Of a DNA stretch of 64,000 nucleotides, positions 17,541 through 26,226 are shown one piece after another (positions within the stretch are counted from its first letter, which is position 1; each line of letters starts with the position of its first letter). The notes under the pieces were generated by a model that saw nothing but the letters and a program-made list of their open reading frames with translations, made no database searches and was not told where the DNA came from. The translations under genes were made by a program, and so were the position numbers. Source of the stretch: Nocardioides silvaticus (GTDB lineage Bacteria > Actinomycetota > Actinomycetes > Propionibacteriales > Nocardioidaceae). The stretch covers positions 1-64,000 of the forward strand of contig NZ_QGDD01000009.1 in the NCBI RefSeq assembly GCF_003160695.1. The letters run 5' to 3'.

Positions 17541-18759
17541 CCGGGGCCTCGGCCCGGGTCATCGACCGCACCGAGCGGGACACGAGCGAGAGCAGCGAGA
17601 TCGCGCAGTAGGCGAGCCCGGCGACCAGGATCATCTGCTGGACCCCGAACGCCGCGCCGAGCGGGCCGAACGCCAGCTGGCCGACCGGGATCGCGACGAA
17701 CGAGCCGAGCATGTCGTAGGAGTAGACCCGCGACAGCATGTCGGCCGGTACGTGCTCCTGCATCGCGAGCTCCCAGCCGAGACCGAAGATCTCGATGCCG
17801 GCGCCGGCGACGAACGCCGCCGTCATGAGGATCCAGAGCTCGGTCGTGGAGCCGAGCGCGATCATCTGGCCGGCGTAGACGGCGCAGCCGAGCATGCCCC
17901 AGAGCAGCGGGCGGCGCAGCGGCACGCGGAGGAACACGATCGAGGTGAGGACCAGGCCGACGGCTCCGGAGGAGAGGATCAGCGCCCAACCGTGCACGCC
18001 GATCTCACTGCCCTTCGCGTGGGCGGGCCCGAGGGTCTGGAAGCCACCGCTGGACAGCGCGTTGAGGGCGCTGAAGGCGAGCACGATCACCCACAGCCAC
18101 GTCGTACGGCGGAAGAAGGTCCAGCCGGTGCGCAGGTCCGCGACGATGCTGTCGCCCTTGCCGCGCTGCGGGGGCGCGGGCAGCTTGATCGGGAGCAGGA
18201 GCGCCGCGGACAGCAGGTAGGTCGCGCCGTTGATCGCGATCGCCCAGCCCGGGCCCACGCCGACCACCAGCGCGCCGGCGGCGGCGGGGGCGAGGACGAG
18301 GGCGGTGTTGCGGAGCAGCCCGTTGAGCGCGTTGGCCTGCTGGAGCGCGCCCTTCGGCGCGAGCTGGGGGAGCAGGCCGGCGAGGGCCGGCTGGTTGGCT
18401 GCTGCGGCGACGCCGTTGACCGCCGTGAGCGCGGCGAGCTGCCAGATCTCGGCGTGGCCGGTCAGCACGAGCGCGGCGATCGCGAGCGCGGTCACCGCAG
18501 CGGTGAGGTTGCTGAGCTGGATGATCAGGGTGCGGCCGAACCGGTCGGCGAGCACGCCGCCGATCAGCAGGAACGCCACCAGCGGGACGCTGTGGGCCGC
18601 GAGCACGAAGCCGAGCGCGCTGGGGGAGTCGCTGACCTCGAGCACGGCGAACGCGAGCGCGACGCCGCCCATGATGTCGCCGAGCAGGTCGACCGCGCGC
18701 GAGGCGAAGTACCACCGGAACCGGCGGTCGCGGAGCGGGGCGAGGGCGGGGCCGCTCAT
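17506..18759 (-). CDS. MFS transporter (EntS-like exporter)
   Basis: A 417-residue major facilitator with about twelve hydrophobic segments. Helix 2-3 loop is GGVLADRFGRTLIIQLSN, the family signature. The overall pattern (LRDRRFRWYFASRAVDLLGD at the N-terminus) resembles the MFS_3/EntS group of drug or siderophore exporters. Its ATG overlaps the stop of the upstream helix-turn-helix regulator (ATGA), so the regulator probably controls this exporter. The nearby siderophore importer makes siderophore export possible but unproven. Confidence 0.88.
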   Translation of the reverse strand: MSGPALAPLRDRRFRWYFASRAVDLLGDIMGGVALAFAVLEVSDSPSALGFVLAAHSVPLVAFLLIGGVLADRFGRTLIIQLSNLTAAVTALAIAALVLTGHAEIWQLAALTAVNGVAAAANQPALAGLLPQLAPKGALQQANALNGLLRNTALVLAPAAAGALVVGVGPGWAIAINGATYLLSAALLLPIKLPAPPQRGKGDSIVADLRTGWTFFRRTTWLWVIVLAFSALNALSSGGFQTLGPAHAKGSEIGVHGWALILSSGAVGLVLTSIVFLRVPLRRPLLWGMLGCAVYAGQMIALGSTTELWILMTAAFVAGAGIEIFGLGWELAMQEHVPADMLSRVYSYDMLGSFVAIPVGQLAFGPLGAAFGVQQMILVAGLAYCAISLLSLVSRSVRSMTRAEAPVTESTTDAPVS

Positions 18760-19268
18760 GCCGGCTCCTCCGCCATCCGGAAGCCCGCAACGGTCAGGTT
18801 GACCGGGATGGTGCCCTTGGCGCGAGGCTTCTGCGCCTCGCGGTGCACCAGCAGCGATGCCTCCACCAGCATCTCGACAGCGCGCTCCCAGGTGTCGGGT
18901 GCGACCCAGAGCTCGGCGTCCGTGAACGTGGCCTTGCCCGCTTGCCGCTGGGGGAACCGCCGAAGCAGCTCGCTGCACATCGCCTCGATGTGCCCCGCCA
19001 CGTCGTCGTCGCTCCACCGCGACTCGGGCCTGTCGAACGGGTGCCGGTACCTCTTCGCCACGCCGCCGCGGATCCGCTCCTCGCCCTCGACGACGAGGAG
19101 GTCGGCCTCCTGCAGCTGGCGCAGGTGGTACGACGCGTTCGCGTGGGTGATCCCCAGCTCCCGCGCGACCTCCGCGGCACTCATCGCGCTGCTGGTCAGC
19201 AACGACAGCATCCGCAGCCGCAACGGGTGCGCGGTCGCGCGGAGCGAGGTGATGCGTTCGTCGGTCAT
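18756..19268 (-). CDS. ArsR-type winged-helix regulator
   Basis: A 170-residue regulator. The N-terminus RATAHPLRLRMLSLLTSS and AAEVARELGITHANASYHLR with QEADLLVV form an ArsR-type winged helix. The C-terminal 90 residues are an unassigned domain found in several actinobacterial regulators of this kind. No metal-binding Cys motif is visible, so it is probably not a metal sensor. It is translationally coupled to the MFS exporter, whose expression it likely controls. Confidence 0.87.
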   Translation of the reverse strand: MTDERITSLRATAHPLRLRMLSLLTSSAMSAAEVARELGITHANASYHLRQLQEADLLVVEGEERIRGGVAKRYRHPFDRPESRWSDDDVAGHIEAMCSELLRRFPQRQAGKATFTDAELWVAPDTWERAVEMLVEASLLVHREAQKPRAKGTIPVNLTVAGFRMAEEPA

Positions 19269-19411
19269 CGGTTCTCCACTACCAAAGGAACGTTGGGGGG
19301 TTGCTGGAGACAGTCGACCATGCGCTCGCCGTACTGTCAAACGGTTATTGGGGAGTGGGCGTCGGGCGGCGTAGAAGTAGCTCGTCGTTGCTCGTGTGCC
19401 ACCATGGCGGC

Positions 19412-19720
19412 GTGACGACCGCGAGCCCTGTCGAGGTGGATCCGGGAGTCGAAGAGGACCTCACCCCGGACGAGATCACGCTCACCGACACGCCCTGGGT
19501 GACCGTCGTCTGGAACGACCCGGTCAACCTGATGTCCTACGTCACCTACGTGTTCCAGAAGTACTTCGGCTACTCGAAGAAGAAGTCGGAGAAGCTGATG
19601 CTCGAGGTGCACGAGGACGGCAAGTCGGTGGTCAGCAGCGGGACCCGCGAGGAGATGGAGCGGGACGTCCAGGCCATGCACGAGTACGGCCTGTGGGCCA
19701 CGCTCTCGAAGAGCGAGTGA
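19412..19720 (+). CDS. clpS: ATP-dependent Clp protease adaptor ClpS
   Basis: A 102-residue ClpS, GTG start. The core is PWVTVVWNDPVNLMSYVTYV, with the N-degron pocket Asn-Asp and Met, then FQKYFGYSKKKSEKLMLEVH and SGTREEMERDVQAMHEYGLW. It delivers N-end-rule substrates to ClpC or ClpA in the cytosol. DUF2017 follows by 16 bp, as in mycobacteria. Confidence 0.95.
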   Translation: MTTASPVEVDPGVEEDLTPDEITLTDTPWVTVVWNDPVNLMSYVTYVFQKYFGYSKKKSEKLMLEVHEDGKSVVSSGTREEMERDVQAMHEYGLWATLSKSE

Positions 19721-19736
19721 CGGGGGCCGGGGACTG

Positions 19737-20330
19737 ATGGCGGGATTCGTCCGGCACCGCCGGAGCAAGCGCATCATCGCGACCATGTCGGGGTTCGAGG
19801 CCGACCTGCTGCGGTCGCTCGCCGCCCAGCTGGTCGAGCTGCTGCGCAACGAGGCCGCGGTGCCGAGCGAGAACGCCGACCCGCTCGAGGCGCTGTTCGA
19901 GGGCGGCGACTTCGCGGGGCCCACCACCGAGCCGGACGACCCGGTGCTGGCGCGGCTCTTCCCGAACGCCTACCAGGACGACGGTGAGGCCGCCTCGGAG
20001 TTCCGTCGCTACACCGAGAGCACACTCCGTGACGGCAAGGCCCGCGCGGCCGCCACCATCATCGACGCCCTCGAGGATGCCGGGCTGCCGAGCGAGCCCG
20101 GGTCGGAGGAGCTGACGATCGACGTCGAGCTCGACCTCCCGACGGCCGAGGTCTGGATGCGCGCCCTCACCGACCTGCGGCTGGCGCTGGGCACCCGGCT
20201 CGGGGTCGAGGAGGGCGACGAGGACTACTGGTACGCGCTGCCCGACGACGACCCGCGGGGCCAGGCCCACCACATCTACGAGTGGCTCGGCTACCTCCAG
20301 GAGACGCTGGTCCACGCAGTCACGGCTTGA
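19737..20330 (+). CDS. DUF2017 protein
   Basis: A 197-residue DUF2017 protein, a constant neighbour of ClpS in Actinobacteria (Rv1332 position in M. tuberculosis). It begins MAGFVRHRRSKRIIATMSGF and contains EADLLRSLAAQLVELL, DPVLARLFPNAY, and a C-terminal HIYEWLGYLQETLVHAV. It is helical and cytosolic, and its function is unknown. The last 11 bp overlap the convergent universal stress protein gene. In M. tuberculosis mec follows closely; here an insertion of about 7.5 kb separates them. Confidence 0.9.
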   Translation: MAGFVRHRRSKRIIATMSGFEADLLRSLAAQLVELLRNEAAVPSENADPLEALFEGGDFAGPTTEPDDPVLARLFPNAYQDDGEAASEFRRYTESTLRDGKARAAATIIDALEDAGLPSEPGSEELTIDVELDLPTAEVWMRALTDLRLALGTRLGVEEGDEDYWYALPDDDPRGQAHHIYEWLGYLQETLVHAVTA

Positions 20331-20736
20331 CCGGCTTCACGGCCAGCACCGGGCACGGCGCGTCCAGGATCACGCGCTGCGCCACGCTGCCGAGCAGCAG
20401 CTTGCCGACGGGCGTGCGGTGCCGGACGCCGACCACGACCAGGTCGGCCGCGCACGTCCGGGCCGCGTCCAGCACCGCCTCCGCCACGTCCGGTACGACG
20501 TCGTGGCGGATCTCGACCTCGAGTCCCTCGGCCACCAGCCGCTCCCGCAGGGCGGCGATCTCGTCCTCGTGCGCGTAGCGCTCGTCGACCAGCTTGTCCC
20601 CGCGGGTGGCGTTGACGACGACCAGTCGCGCGCCGGCCTCGCGGGCGATGGTCTCGCCCTGCTCCACCGCTGCCCGGCCGTAGTCGTCGGCGCTGTAGGC
20701 CGCGACCACGCAGGTCGGCTGCATCAGGCTGCTCAT
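20320..20736 (-). CDS. Universal stress protein (UspA family)
   Basis: A 138-residue single-domain UspA protein. The ATP-binding motif G-x2-G-x9-G-S is only partly kept: GVRHRTPVGKLLLGSVAQRV. Residues AADLVVVGVR and CPVLAVKPVKP complete the fold. Its ATG overlaps the stop of tctA (ATGA), so it is the last gene of a four-gene coupled unit tctC-tctB-tctA-usp. This suggests it senses energy state for, or is needed with, carboxylate uptake. Confidence 0.9.
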   Translation of the reverse strand: MSSLMQPTCVVAAYSADDYGRAAVEQGETIAREAGARLVVVNATRGDKLVDERYAHEDEIAALRERLVAEGLEVEIRHDVVPDVAEAVLDAARTCAADLVVVGVRHRTPVGKLLLGSVAQRVILDAPCPVLAVKPVKP

Positions 20737-22253
20737 CTCTCCACCAGCTCCTTCTCCTCGTCCCTGCCGGAGTGCTCCGGGTCAGCCGGCGTCGGGCGGC
20801 GCAGTCCGGCGACGAGCACCGCGGCCAGCAGCACGGCCATCACGACGTAGACGACCACGGCCACCGGCTCACCCCACAGCGTGGACACGTCACCCTGGGA
20901 CAGCGCCAACGCCTGGGTCAGCTGCTCCTCGAGCTTGGGGCCGAGGATGACGCCGACGACCAGGGGCAGCACCGGGACTCCGAACCGGCGCATCGCCAGT
21001 CCCAGCACGCCGAAGACCAGCAGCAGCGCGACGTCGAACGCCTGGAAGTTCACCGAGTACGCGCCGAGCGTGGCGAAGAAGAGGATCCCCGCGTAGAGGT
21101 AGGGCCGTGGGACCTGCAGCACCTTGGCCCACAGCGGCGCCATCGGCAGGTTGACGACCAGCAGCAGCAGGTTCGCGACGACGAGGCTGGCGAGCAGCCC
21201 CCAGACCAGGTCGGGCTCGTTCTCCAGCAGCAGCGGACCGGGCTGGATGCCGAAGCTCTGGATCGCGACCAGGATGATCGCGGCCGTCGCAGTGGTCGGC
21301 AGGCCCAGGGTGAGCAGCGGCACGAACGTGCCGGCCGCCGAGGCGTTGTTCGCGGCCTCCGGTCCGGCGACGCCCTCGATGGCGCCCTTGCCGAACTCCT
21401 CCGGATGCTTCGAGAGCTTCTTCTCGGTGGCGTAGGAGAGGAACGTCGGCACCTCGGCTCCGCCGGCCGGCAGGGCACCGAACGGGAAGCCGTACGCCGT
21501 GCCGCGCAGCCACGGCTTCCACGAGCGACGCCAGTCCTCCTTGCTCATCCAGGGCTGGCCGACGGGGATCACCTCGAGCGGCTTGCGCCGCAGGTGCGCG
21601 GCCACCCAGAGCGCCTCGCCGATCGCGAAGATCGCGACGGCAACCACGACGATGTCGATGCCGTCGGCCAGCAGCGGCTCGCCGAACGTGAGGCGCGGTT
21701 GGCCGGTCGTCGTGCCGATGAGCCCGATCGTGAGGCCGAGGAAGAGGGCGATGAAGCCGCGCAGCTTCGAGGCGCCCAGGACGGTGCTCACCATGAACAG
21801 CGCGAGCAGCAGGATCGCGAAGTACGACGGCGCGCCGAGCTCGACGACCACGTCGGCGACCGTGGGCACCAGCACCCACAGCAGCACGGTGCCGATCGTG
21901 CCGGCGACGAACGATCCGATGGCCGCGGTCGCGAGCGCCTGGGCCGCGCGGCCGGACTTGGCCATCTTGTTGCCCTCGATGGCGGTCACCACCGAGGAGG
22001 ACTCGCCGGGGGTGTTGAGGAGGATCGAGGTGGTCGAGCCGCCGTACATGCCGCCGTAGTAGATGCCGGCGAACATGATGATCGCGCTGTCGGCCCCCAT
22101 GGTCAGGGCGACCGGGAGCAGCAGGGCCAGGGTCATCGCCGGCCCGATGCCGGGCAGCACGCCGACGGCCGTGCCGAGGAGCACGCCGATGACGGCGAAG
22201 AGCAGGTTCTCAGGAGCCAGCGCGGTCTGGAAGCCGTCGAGCAGCAGGTCCAT
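20733..22253 (-). CDS. tctA: Tripartite tricarboxylate transporter large permease TctA
   Basis: A 506-residue membrane protein of the TctA family. Hallmarks are GVLPGIGPAMTLALLLPVAL near the N-terminus, YYGGMYGGSTTSILLNTPGE, and the second conserved loop GFPFGALPAGGAEVPTFLSY. About eleven to twelve helices are expected. With TctB and the binding protein TctC it imports citrate or a related carboxylate using the ion gradient. The ATG overlaps the tctB stop by one base (TGATG). Confidence 0.94.
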   Translation of the reverse strand: MDLLLDGFQTALAPENLLFAVIGVLLGTAVGVLPGIGPAMTLALLLPVALTMGADSAIIMFAGIYYGGMYGGSTTSILLNTPGESSSVVTAIEGNKMAKSGRAAQALATAAIGSFVAGTIGTVLLWVLVPTVADVVVELGAPSYFAILLLALFMVSTVLGASKLRGFIALFLGLTIGLIGTTTGQPRLTFGEPLLADGIDIVVVAVAIFAIGEALWVAAHLRRKPLEVIPVGQPWMSKEDWRRSWKPWLRGTAYGFPFGALPAGGAEVPTFLSYATEKKLSKHPEEFGKGAIEGVAGPEAANNASAAGTFVPLLTLGLPTTATAAIILVAIQSFGIQPGPLLLENEPDLVWGLLASLVVANLLLLVVNLPMAPLWAKVLQVPRPYLYAGILFFATLGAYSVNFQAFDVALLLVFGVLGLAMRRFGVPVLPLVVGVILGPKLEEQLTQALALSQGDVSTLWGEPVAVVVYVVMAVLLAAVLVAGLRRPTPADPEHSGRDEEKELVER

Positions 22254-22789
22254 CAAAGCACTCCGTCCAGGATTCCGGCGGGGATCGGGATCCCCAGACC
22301 GACGTAGAAGCCGTACCAGGTGCCGACCGACAGAGCCACGCCGACAGCGATGTCGCGGACGTGGGTCCGGCTTCCCAGGACGCCGGCGCAGCCGGCGAAG
22401 AGCAGCGCGCCCGTGATCGCCCAGCCGAGCCAGTCGATGAGCACGATGTTGGCCACGAGCACGCCCGCCAGCAGACCGACGGTGCGCAGGTCGGTGCCCT
22501 GGGTCAGGTCGACGTCCTCGCCCTCCTCCGCCTCCGGCAGGTCACCGCGGGCGGTGGCGATCGCGAGCAGGATCCCGAGGCCGACGAGCACGGCGCCGAC
22601 GACGTACGGGATCGCGTAGGGCTGCACGGGCTGGTCGGCGAATCCGTCCTCGAGCCCGAGGGCGTCGACGAGGACGACACCGCCGACGACGACGAGGAAG
22701 GCCGCGAGGCCGTACTGCGCCTTGTCGATGATCGGTCGCTCGCCCGGTTCCCTGCCCGGTGCGCGCTGTGGTCCAGTGGTGGTGCTCAT
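22253..22789 (-). CDS. tctB: Tripartite tricarboxylate transporter small permease TctB
   Basis: A 178-residue membrane protein with four hydrophobic segments, the usual TctB topology: AQYGLAAFLVVVGGVVLVDA, YVVGAVLVGLGILLAIATA, GLLAGVLVANIVLIDWLG and a C-terminal pair ending PIPAGILDGVL. The linker EAEEGEDVDL is acidic. It is coupled on both sides, by ATGA with tctC and by TGATG with tctA. The start at 22789 is fixed by the tctC overlap. Confidence 0.9.
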   Translation of the reverse strand: MSTTTGPQRAPGREPGERPIIDKAQYGLAAFLVVVGGVVLVDALGLEDGFADQPVQPYAIPYVVGAVLVGLGILLAIATARGDLPEAEEGEDVDLTQGTDLRTVGLLAGVLVANIVLIDWLGWAITGALLFAGCAGVLGSRTHVRDIAVGVALSVGTWYGFYVGLGIPIPAGILDGVL

Positions 22790-23769
22790 GCCAGTCCCAG
22801 CTCCTCGAGGGTCTCCGCCACGCGGGCGTCCTGCTCGACGAGGAAGTCCTCGAACTCCTCGCCGGTTGCGAAGTTGTCGGTCCAGCCGTTGCTCTCGAGC
22901 GCGGCCTGCCACTCATCGGTCTCGTGCAGCTCGGTGAACAGGTCGACCAGGTAGTCGCGTTGCTCCTCGGAGATGCCCGGGGGAGCGAGGACTCCGCGCC
23001 AGTTGGTGAAGACCAGGTCGACCCCGGCCTCGGTCAGCGTCGGCGCGTCGACGTCGTCGAGCCGCTCCTCGCCCGAGACGGCCAGCACGCGCAGCGTGCC
23101 GTCGGCGATCTGTCCCTCGAACTCGCCGAGCCCGGACATGCCCACGTCGATCTTCTCGCCGAGGAGCGCGGTCGTGAGCGGGCCGCCGCCGTCGTAGGAG
23201 ATGTAGTTGACCTCGCCCGGCTCGATGCCGACCTCGGCCGCGAGCTGCATCGGGAACAGGTGGTCGGGCCCGCCGTTGCTCGAGCCACCGCCGACGGTGA
23301 CCGAGCCAGGGTCCTCCTTCCAGGCCGCGACGAGGTCGTCGACGGTCCGGAACGGGGAATCCGCCGGGACGAGGATGCCCTCCTGCTCCTCGACCAGGCG
23401 GGCGATCGGGGTCATCTCGCGGGGCGTCGCCTCGGACCCGTTGGTGTAGACGGCGCCCACGACGCCGAGCCCCATCACCATGACCAGGTCGTCGGCGCCC
23501 TCCTCGTTGACGAGCCGCTGCATCGCGACGGTGCCGCTCGCGCCGAGGACGTTGGTGATCTCGAACCGGCCGGTGAGCTCGTTGTCCTCCAGCGCTGTCG
23601 CGGCAGCCCTCCCCGTCAGGTCGTAGCCGCCGCCAGGGCTGTTGGGGATCATCATCCGCAGCCGCCGGTTGTTCGGGTCGTCCGAGCCGCGGGTCACGCC
23701 ACAGCCGCTGGCGACGAGGGCGAGAGCCACGAAGGCGGTGAGCACGGCGAGCAGCCGACTCTGTTGCAT
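22786..23769 (-). CDS. tctC: Tripartite tricarboxylate transporter substrate-binding lipoprotein TctC
   Basis: A 327-residue binding lipoprotein: signal peptide, lipobox VASGC (Cys near residue 23), then the TctC fold. Visible are MMIPNSPGGGYDLTGRAAA, the loop that binds the substrate carboxylate, and NVLGASGTVAM and TVGGGSSNGGPDHLFPMQL. The substrate is a tricarboxylate or other organic acid. It is the first gene of the tct unit and is divergent from a CitA-like sensor kinase, which fits induction by the substrate. Confidence 0.92.
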   Translation of the reverse strand: MQQSRLLAVLTAFVALALVASGCGVTRGSDDPNNRRLRMMIPNSPGGGYDLTGRAAATALEDNELTGRFEITNVLGASGTVAMQRLVNEEGADDLVMVMGLGVVGAVYTNGSEATPREMTPIARLVEEQEGILVPADSPFRTVDDLVAAWKEDPGSVTVGGGSSNGGPDHLFPMQLAAEVGIEPGEVNYISYDGGGPLTTALLGEKIDVGMSGLGEFEGQIADGTLRVLAVSGEERLDDVDAPTLTEAGVDLVFTNWRGVLAPPGISEEQRDYLVDLFTELHETDEWQAALESNGWTDNFATGEEFEDFLVEQDARVAETLEELGLA

Positions 23770-23790
23770 GGGAACCTCCAGTCGAGACGC

Positions 23791-23808
23791 GCGTGAGCGG
23801 GGTCACGC
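23791..23808. promoter_or_regulatory. Inverted repeat between tctC and the sensor kinase
   Basis: GCGTGA (23791-23796) and TCACGC (23803-23808) form a perfect 6-bp inverted repeat around GCGGGG in the 112-bp divergent promoter region. It is a candidate site for the CitB-like response regulator at 25534. Confidence 0.4.
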
Positions 23809-23881
23809 TCGATCCGTGCCAGCATTGCCGGAGGGTGTGGCGGCCGTCACTCTTGCGAAGACAAAGGAGGTTGTGAACATT

Positions 23882-25537
23882 GTGGTCGCGCTGAGGAGCG
23901 GGTGGCGGCGGGGTGAGCTCACGCTGGCAGCCAAGGTGCTGCTGCTCCAGCTCGCGGTGGTCGCGGTGCTGCTGGTCTCGGTCGGCGTCCTCAGTGTCCG
24001 TCAGTCCAACGCCGACTTCGCCGAGGAGCAGGGCGCGCAGATGCGCTCGGTGGCCGAGTACGTCGCGACCCTTCCTCCGGTCCGCGGCCAGCTCCAGCTC
24101 GTCGAGGACGGCGACCTGCCCGCGAGCACCAACGCCCGGAACCTCGCGCAGTACGCCGACCGCGGCACCAGTCTCTCCAGTGCCACCGACGTGTCGGTCG
24201 TCTCCCTCGACGGCGACGTCATCGGCTCCACCGATCCCAGCCGGATCGGCGAGCCGGCCGACCTCTCCGACAGCGACGCGCTCGAGGGGCGGGGGTGGAC
24301 CGGCGACGTCTCCGTGGGCGACGACCGGGCGGTGGCGCACCACGCGCCGATCATCGCCGAGGACGGCGACCTGCTGGGCCTCGTCGTGGCCGAGGAGACC
24401 TACCCTTCTCTCGCCGACCAGGTCGCCACCGCCGCACCCGACCTGGCGCTCTACCTCGGCCTCGGCGCGCTGCTCGGGCTCGGCGGCACCTGGATCGTCG
24501 CGCGCATGGTCCGCCGCTCGACCCGCGGACTCGGCACCACCGAGCTCGCCAACCTGGCCGACCAGCGCGAGGCGTTGTTGCACGCGATCCGTGAGGGGGT
24601 CGTCGCGGTTGGCACCGAAGGGCGAGTGACGGTGATGAACGACGCCGCTCGGGCCACCCTCGGCGTGGCGGACGATCCCGACCCGGTGGGCCGCGCGGTC
24701 GACGAGCTCGGCCTCGACCCGCACGTCGTCGCGCTGCTGACCGGCGAGGGGGCCGACGTGGAGGATGCCGTCGCCCTGGTCGGCACCCGGGTCGTCGTCT
24801 TCAACCGAGGCCGGGCCTCGACCCGGGGTCGCGGCATCGGCACCGTGACCACTCTCCGCGACCGCACCGAGCTGGTGTCGCTGCAGAGCCAGCTCAGCTC
24901 GAACCTCTCGATCACCGACACCCTGCGCGCTCAGACGCACGAGTTCGACAACCGGCTGCACACGATCTCGGGCCTCGTCCAGCTCGAGGAGTACGACGAG
25001 GTGGCGGCGCTCGTGGGCACGCTGACCGAGCACCGGGCCGAGGTGAGCGAGCGGGTCTCGAAGCGGCTGCACGACCCGGCGGTCGCCGCGCTCGTCATCG
25101 CCAAGCACGCGGTCGCGGAGGAACGCGGCGTCACCCTCGAGCTCGACCCGGGCTCGCGGCTCCCGGCTCTCGCCCCGGCCGACGTCGCCGACCTCACCAC
25201 CGTGCTCGGCAACCTGATCGACAACGCGGTCGACGCGGCAGCCGGCGCGGCCGACGCCCTGGTCGAGCTGTGGGTGCTGGCCGACGACGACGTACGGGTG
25301 CGGGTGCGCGACAACGGTCCGGGAGTGCCGGACGAACTCCGCGAGGCGATCTTCGTCCGCGGCTTCTCGACCAAGCCGGAGGTGCTCGGTGGGCGCGGCA
25401 TCGGCCTGCCGCTGGTCCGCCTGATCTGCGCCCAGCGCGGCGGCGCGGTGACGGTCGAGCCGGCCGACACCGGCGGTGCGGAGTTCCTGGTCAGGTTCCC
25501 GCTGGCCGGACCTGTCGAGCAGGATGTCGACCCATGA
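23882..25537 (+). CDS. CitA/DcuS-family sensor histidine kinase
   Basis: About 551 residues. An N-terminal membrane helix (AAKVLLLQLAVVAVLLVSVG), a periplasmic sensor domain of about 130 residues, a second helix (LALYLGLGALLGLGGTWIVA), a PAS domain (AIREGVVAVGTEGRVTVMND) and a SpoOB-like kinase core. The phosphoacceptor is His353 in THEFDNRLHTISGL, the CitA/DcuS pattern. ATP-binding boxes are NLIDNAVDAA, DNGPGVP and GRGIGLPLV. The start is uncertain: a strong AAAGGAGG at 23863-23870 favours GTG 23882 over GTG 23873. It senses carboxylates and is divergent from tctCBA. Confidence 0.92.
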   Translation: MVALRSGWRRGELTLAAKVLLLQLAVVAVLLVSVGVLSVRQSNADFAEEQGAQMRSVAEYVATLPPVRGQLQLVEDGDLPASTNARNLAQYADRGTSLSSATDVSVVSLDGDVIGSTDPSRIGEPADLSDSDALEGRGWTGDVSVGDDRAVAHHAPIIAEDGDLLGLVVAEETYPSLADQVATAAPDLALYLGLGALLGLGGTWIVARMVRRSTRGLGTTELANLADQREALLHAIREGVVAVGTEGRVTVMNDAARATLGVADDPDPVGRAVDELGLDPHVVALLTGEGADVEDAVALVGTRVVVFNRGRASTRGRGIGTVTTLRDRTELVSLQSQLSSNLSITDTLRAQTHEFDNRLHTISGLVQLEEYDEVAALVGTLTEHRAEVSERVSKRLHDPAVAALVIAKHAVAEERGVTLELDPGSRLPALAPADVADLTTVLGNLIDNAVDAAAGAADALVELWVLADDDVRVRVRDNGPGVPDELREAIFVRGFSTKPEVLGGRGIGLPLVRLICAQRGGAVTVEPADTGGAEFLVRFPLAGPVEQDVDP

Positions 25538-26226
25538 TCCGGGTGCTCGTCGTCGACGACGACTTCATGGTCGCGCGGATCCACAGTGCGTTCGTCGAGC
25601 GCACGGAGGGGTTCGAGGTGGTCGGCGTCGGCCGCACTGGCGCCGAGGCCCTCGAGCTGGTCGCCTCACTGGAGCCGGATCTCGTCCTCCTCGACGTGCA
25701 CCTGCCCGACATCTCCGGGTTGCAGGTGCTCGAGCAGCTCCGCGCCCAGCGCCGCCGGGTCGCGGTCGTGATGGTGACCGCCGAGCGCGGTGCAGCGGCA
25801 GTCAGGGCCGCGCTGCACGGTGGGGCGATGCAGTACCTCGTCAAGCCGTTCGAGCACGAGGACCTGGCCGACCGCCTGCGCCGGGTGGCCGATGCCCTGG
25901 CCAGCCTGCCCTCCGACGACGACGAGCACCGCGTCGACCAGGCCGCGATCGACCAGGCGTTCGGGGCCGGCCGCCCCGGAGGCGACGTACTCCCTGTCCT
26001 GCCGAAGGGGCTCAGCCCGGAGACTGCCGAGCTGGTCCTCGCTGCGGCGCGGGCGACCGAGGAGATCTCGGCGTCCGAAGCGGCCGAGGCGGTCGGCCTG
26101 TCGCGGGTCACCGCCCGTCGCTACCTCGAGCACTTCGTCGACACGGGTGCCGCCGAGGTGCGGCTCCGGTACGGAGGCACGGGACGACCGGAGCGTCGCT
26201 ACCGTGTGGTCGGGAGGGCGACATGA
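25534..26226 (+). CDS. CitB/DcuR-family response regulator
   Basis: A 230-residue regulator. The receiver domain shows VLVVDDDFMVARIH with the acidic pocket, the phosphoacceptor Asp in LVLLDVHLPD (near residue 53), the Thr in MVTAERG and the Lys in QYLVKPFE. The C-terminal part EEISASEAAEAVGLSRVTAR is the helix-turn-helix of the CitB/DcuR group. The ATG overlaps the kinase stop (ATGA). The likely targets are the divergent tct genes and its own operon. Confidence 0.92.
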   Translation: MIRVLVVDDDFMVARIHSAFVERTEGFEVVGVGRTGAEALELVASLEPDLVLLDVHLPDISGLQVLEQLRAQRRRVAVVMVTAERGAAAVRAALHGGAMQYLVKPFEHEDLADRLRRVADALASLPSDDDEHRVDQAAIDQAFGAGRPGGDVLPVLPKGLSPETAELVLAAARATEEISASEAAEAVGLSRVTARRYLEHFVDTGAAEVRLRYGGTGRPERRYRVVGRAT

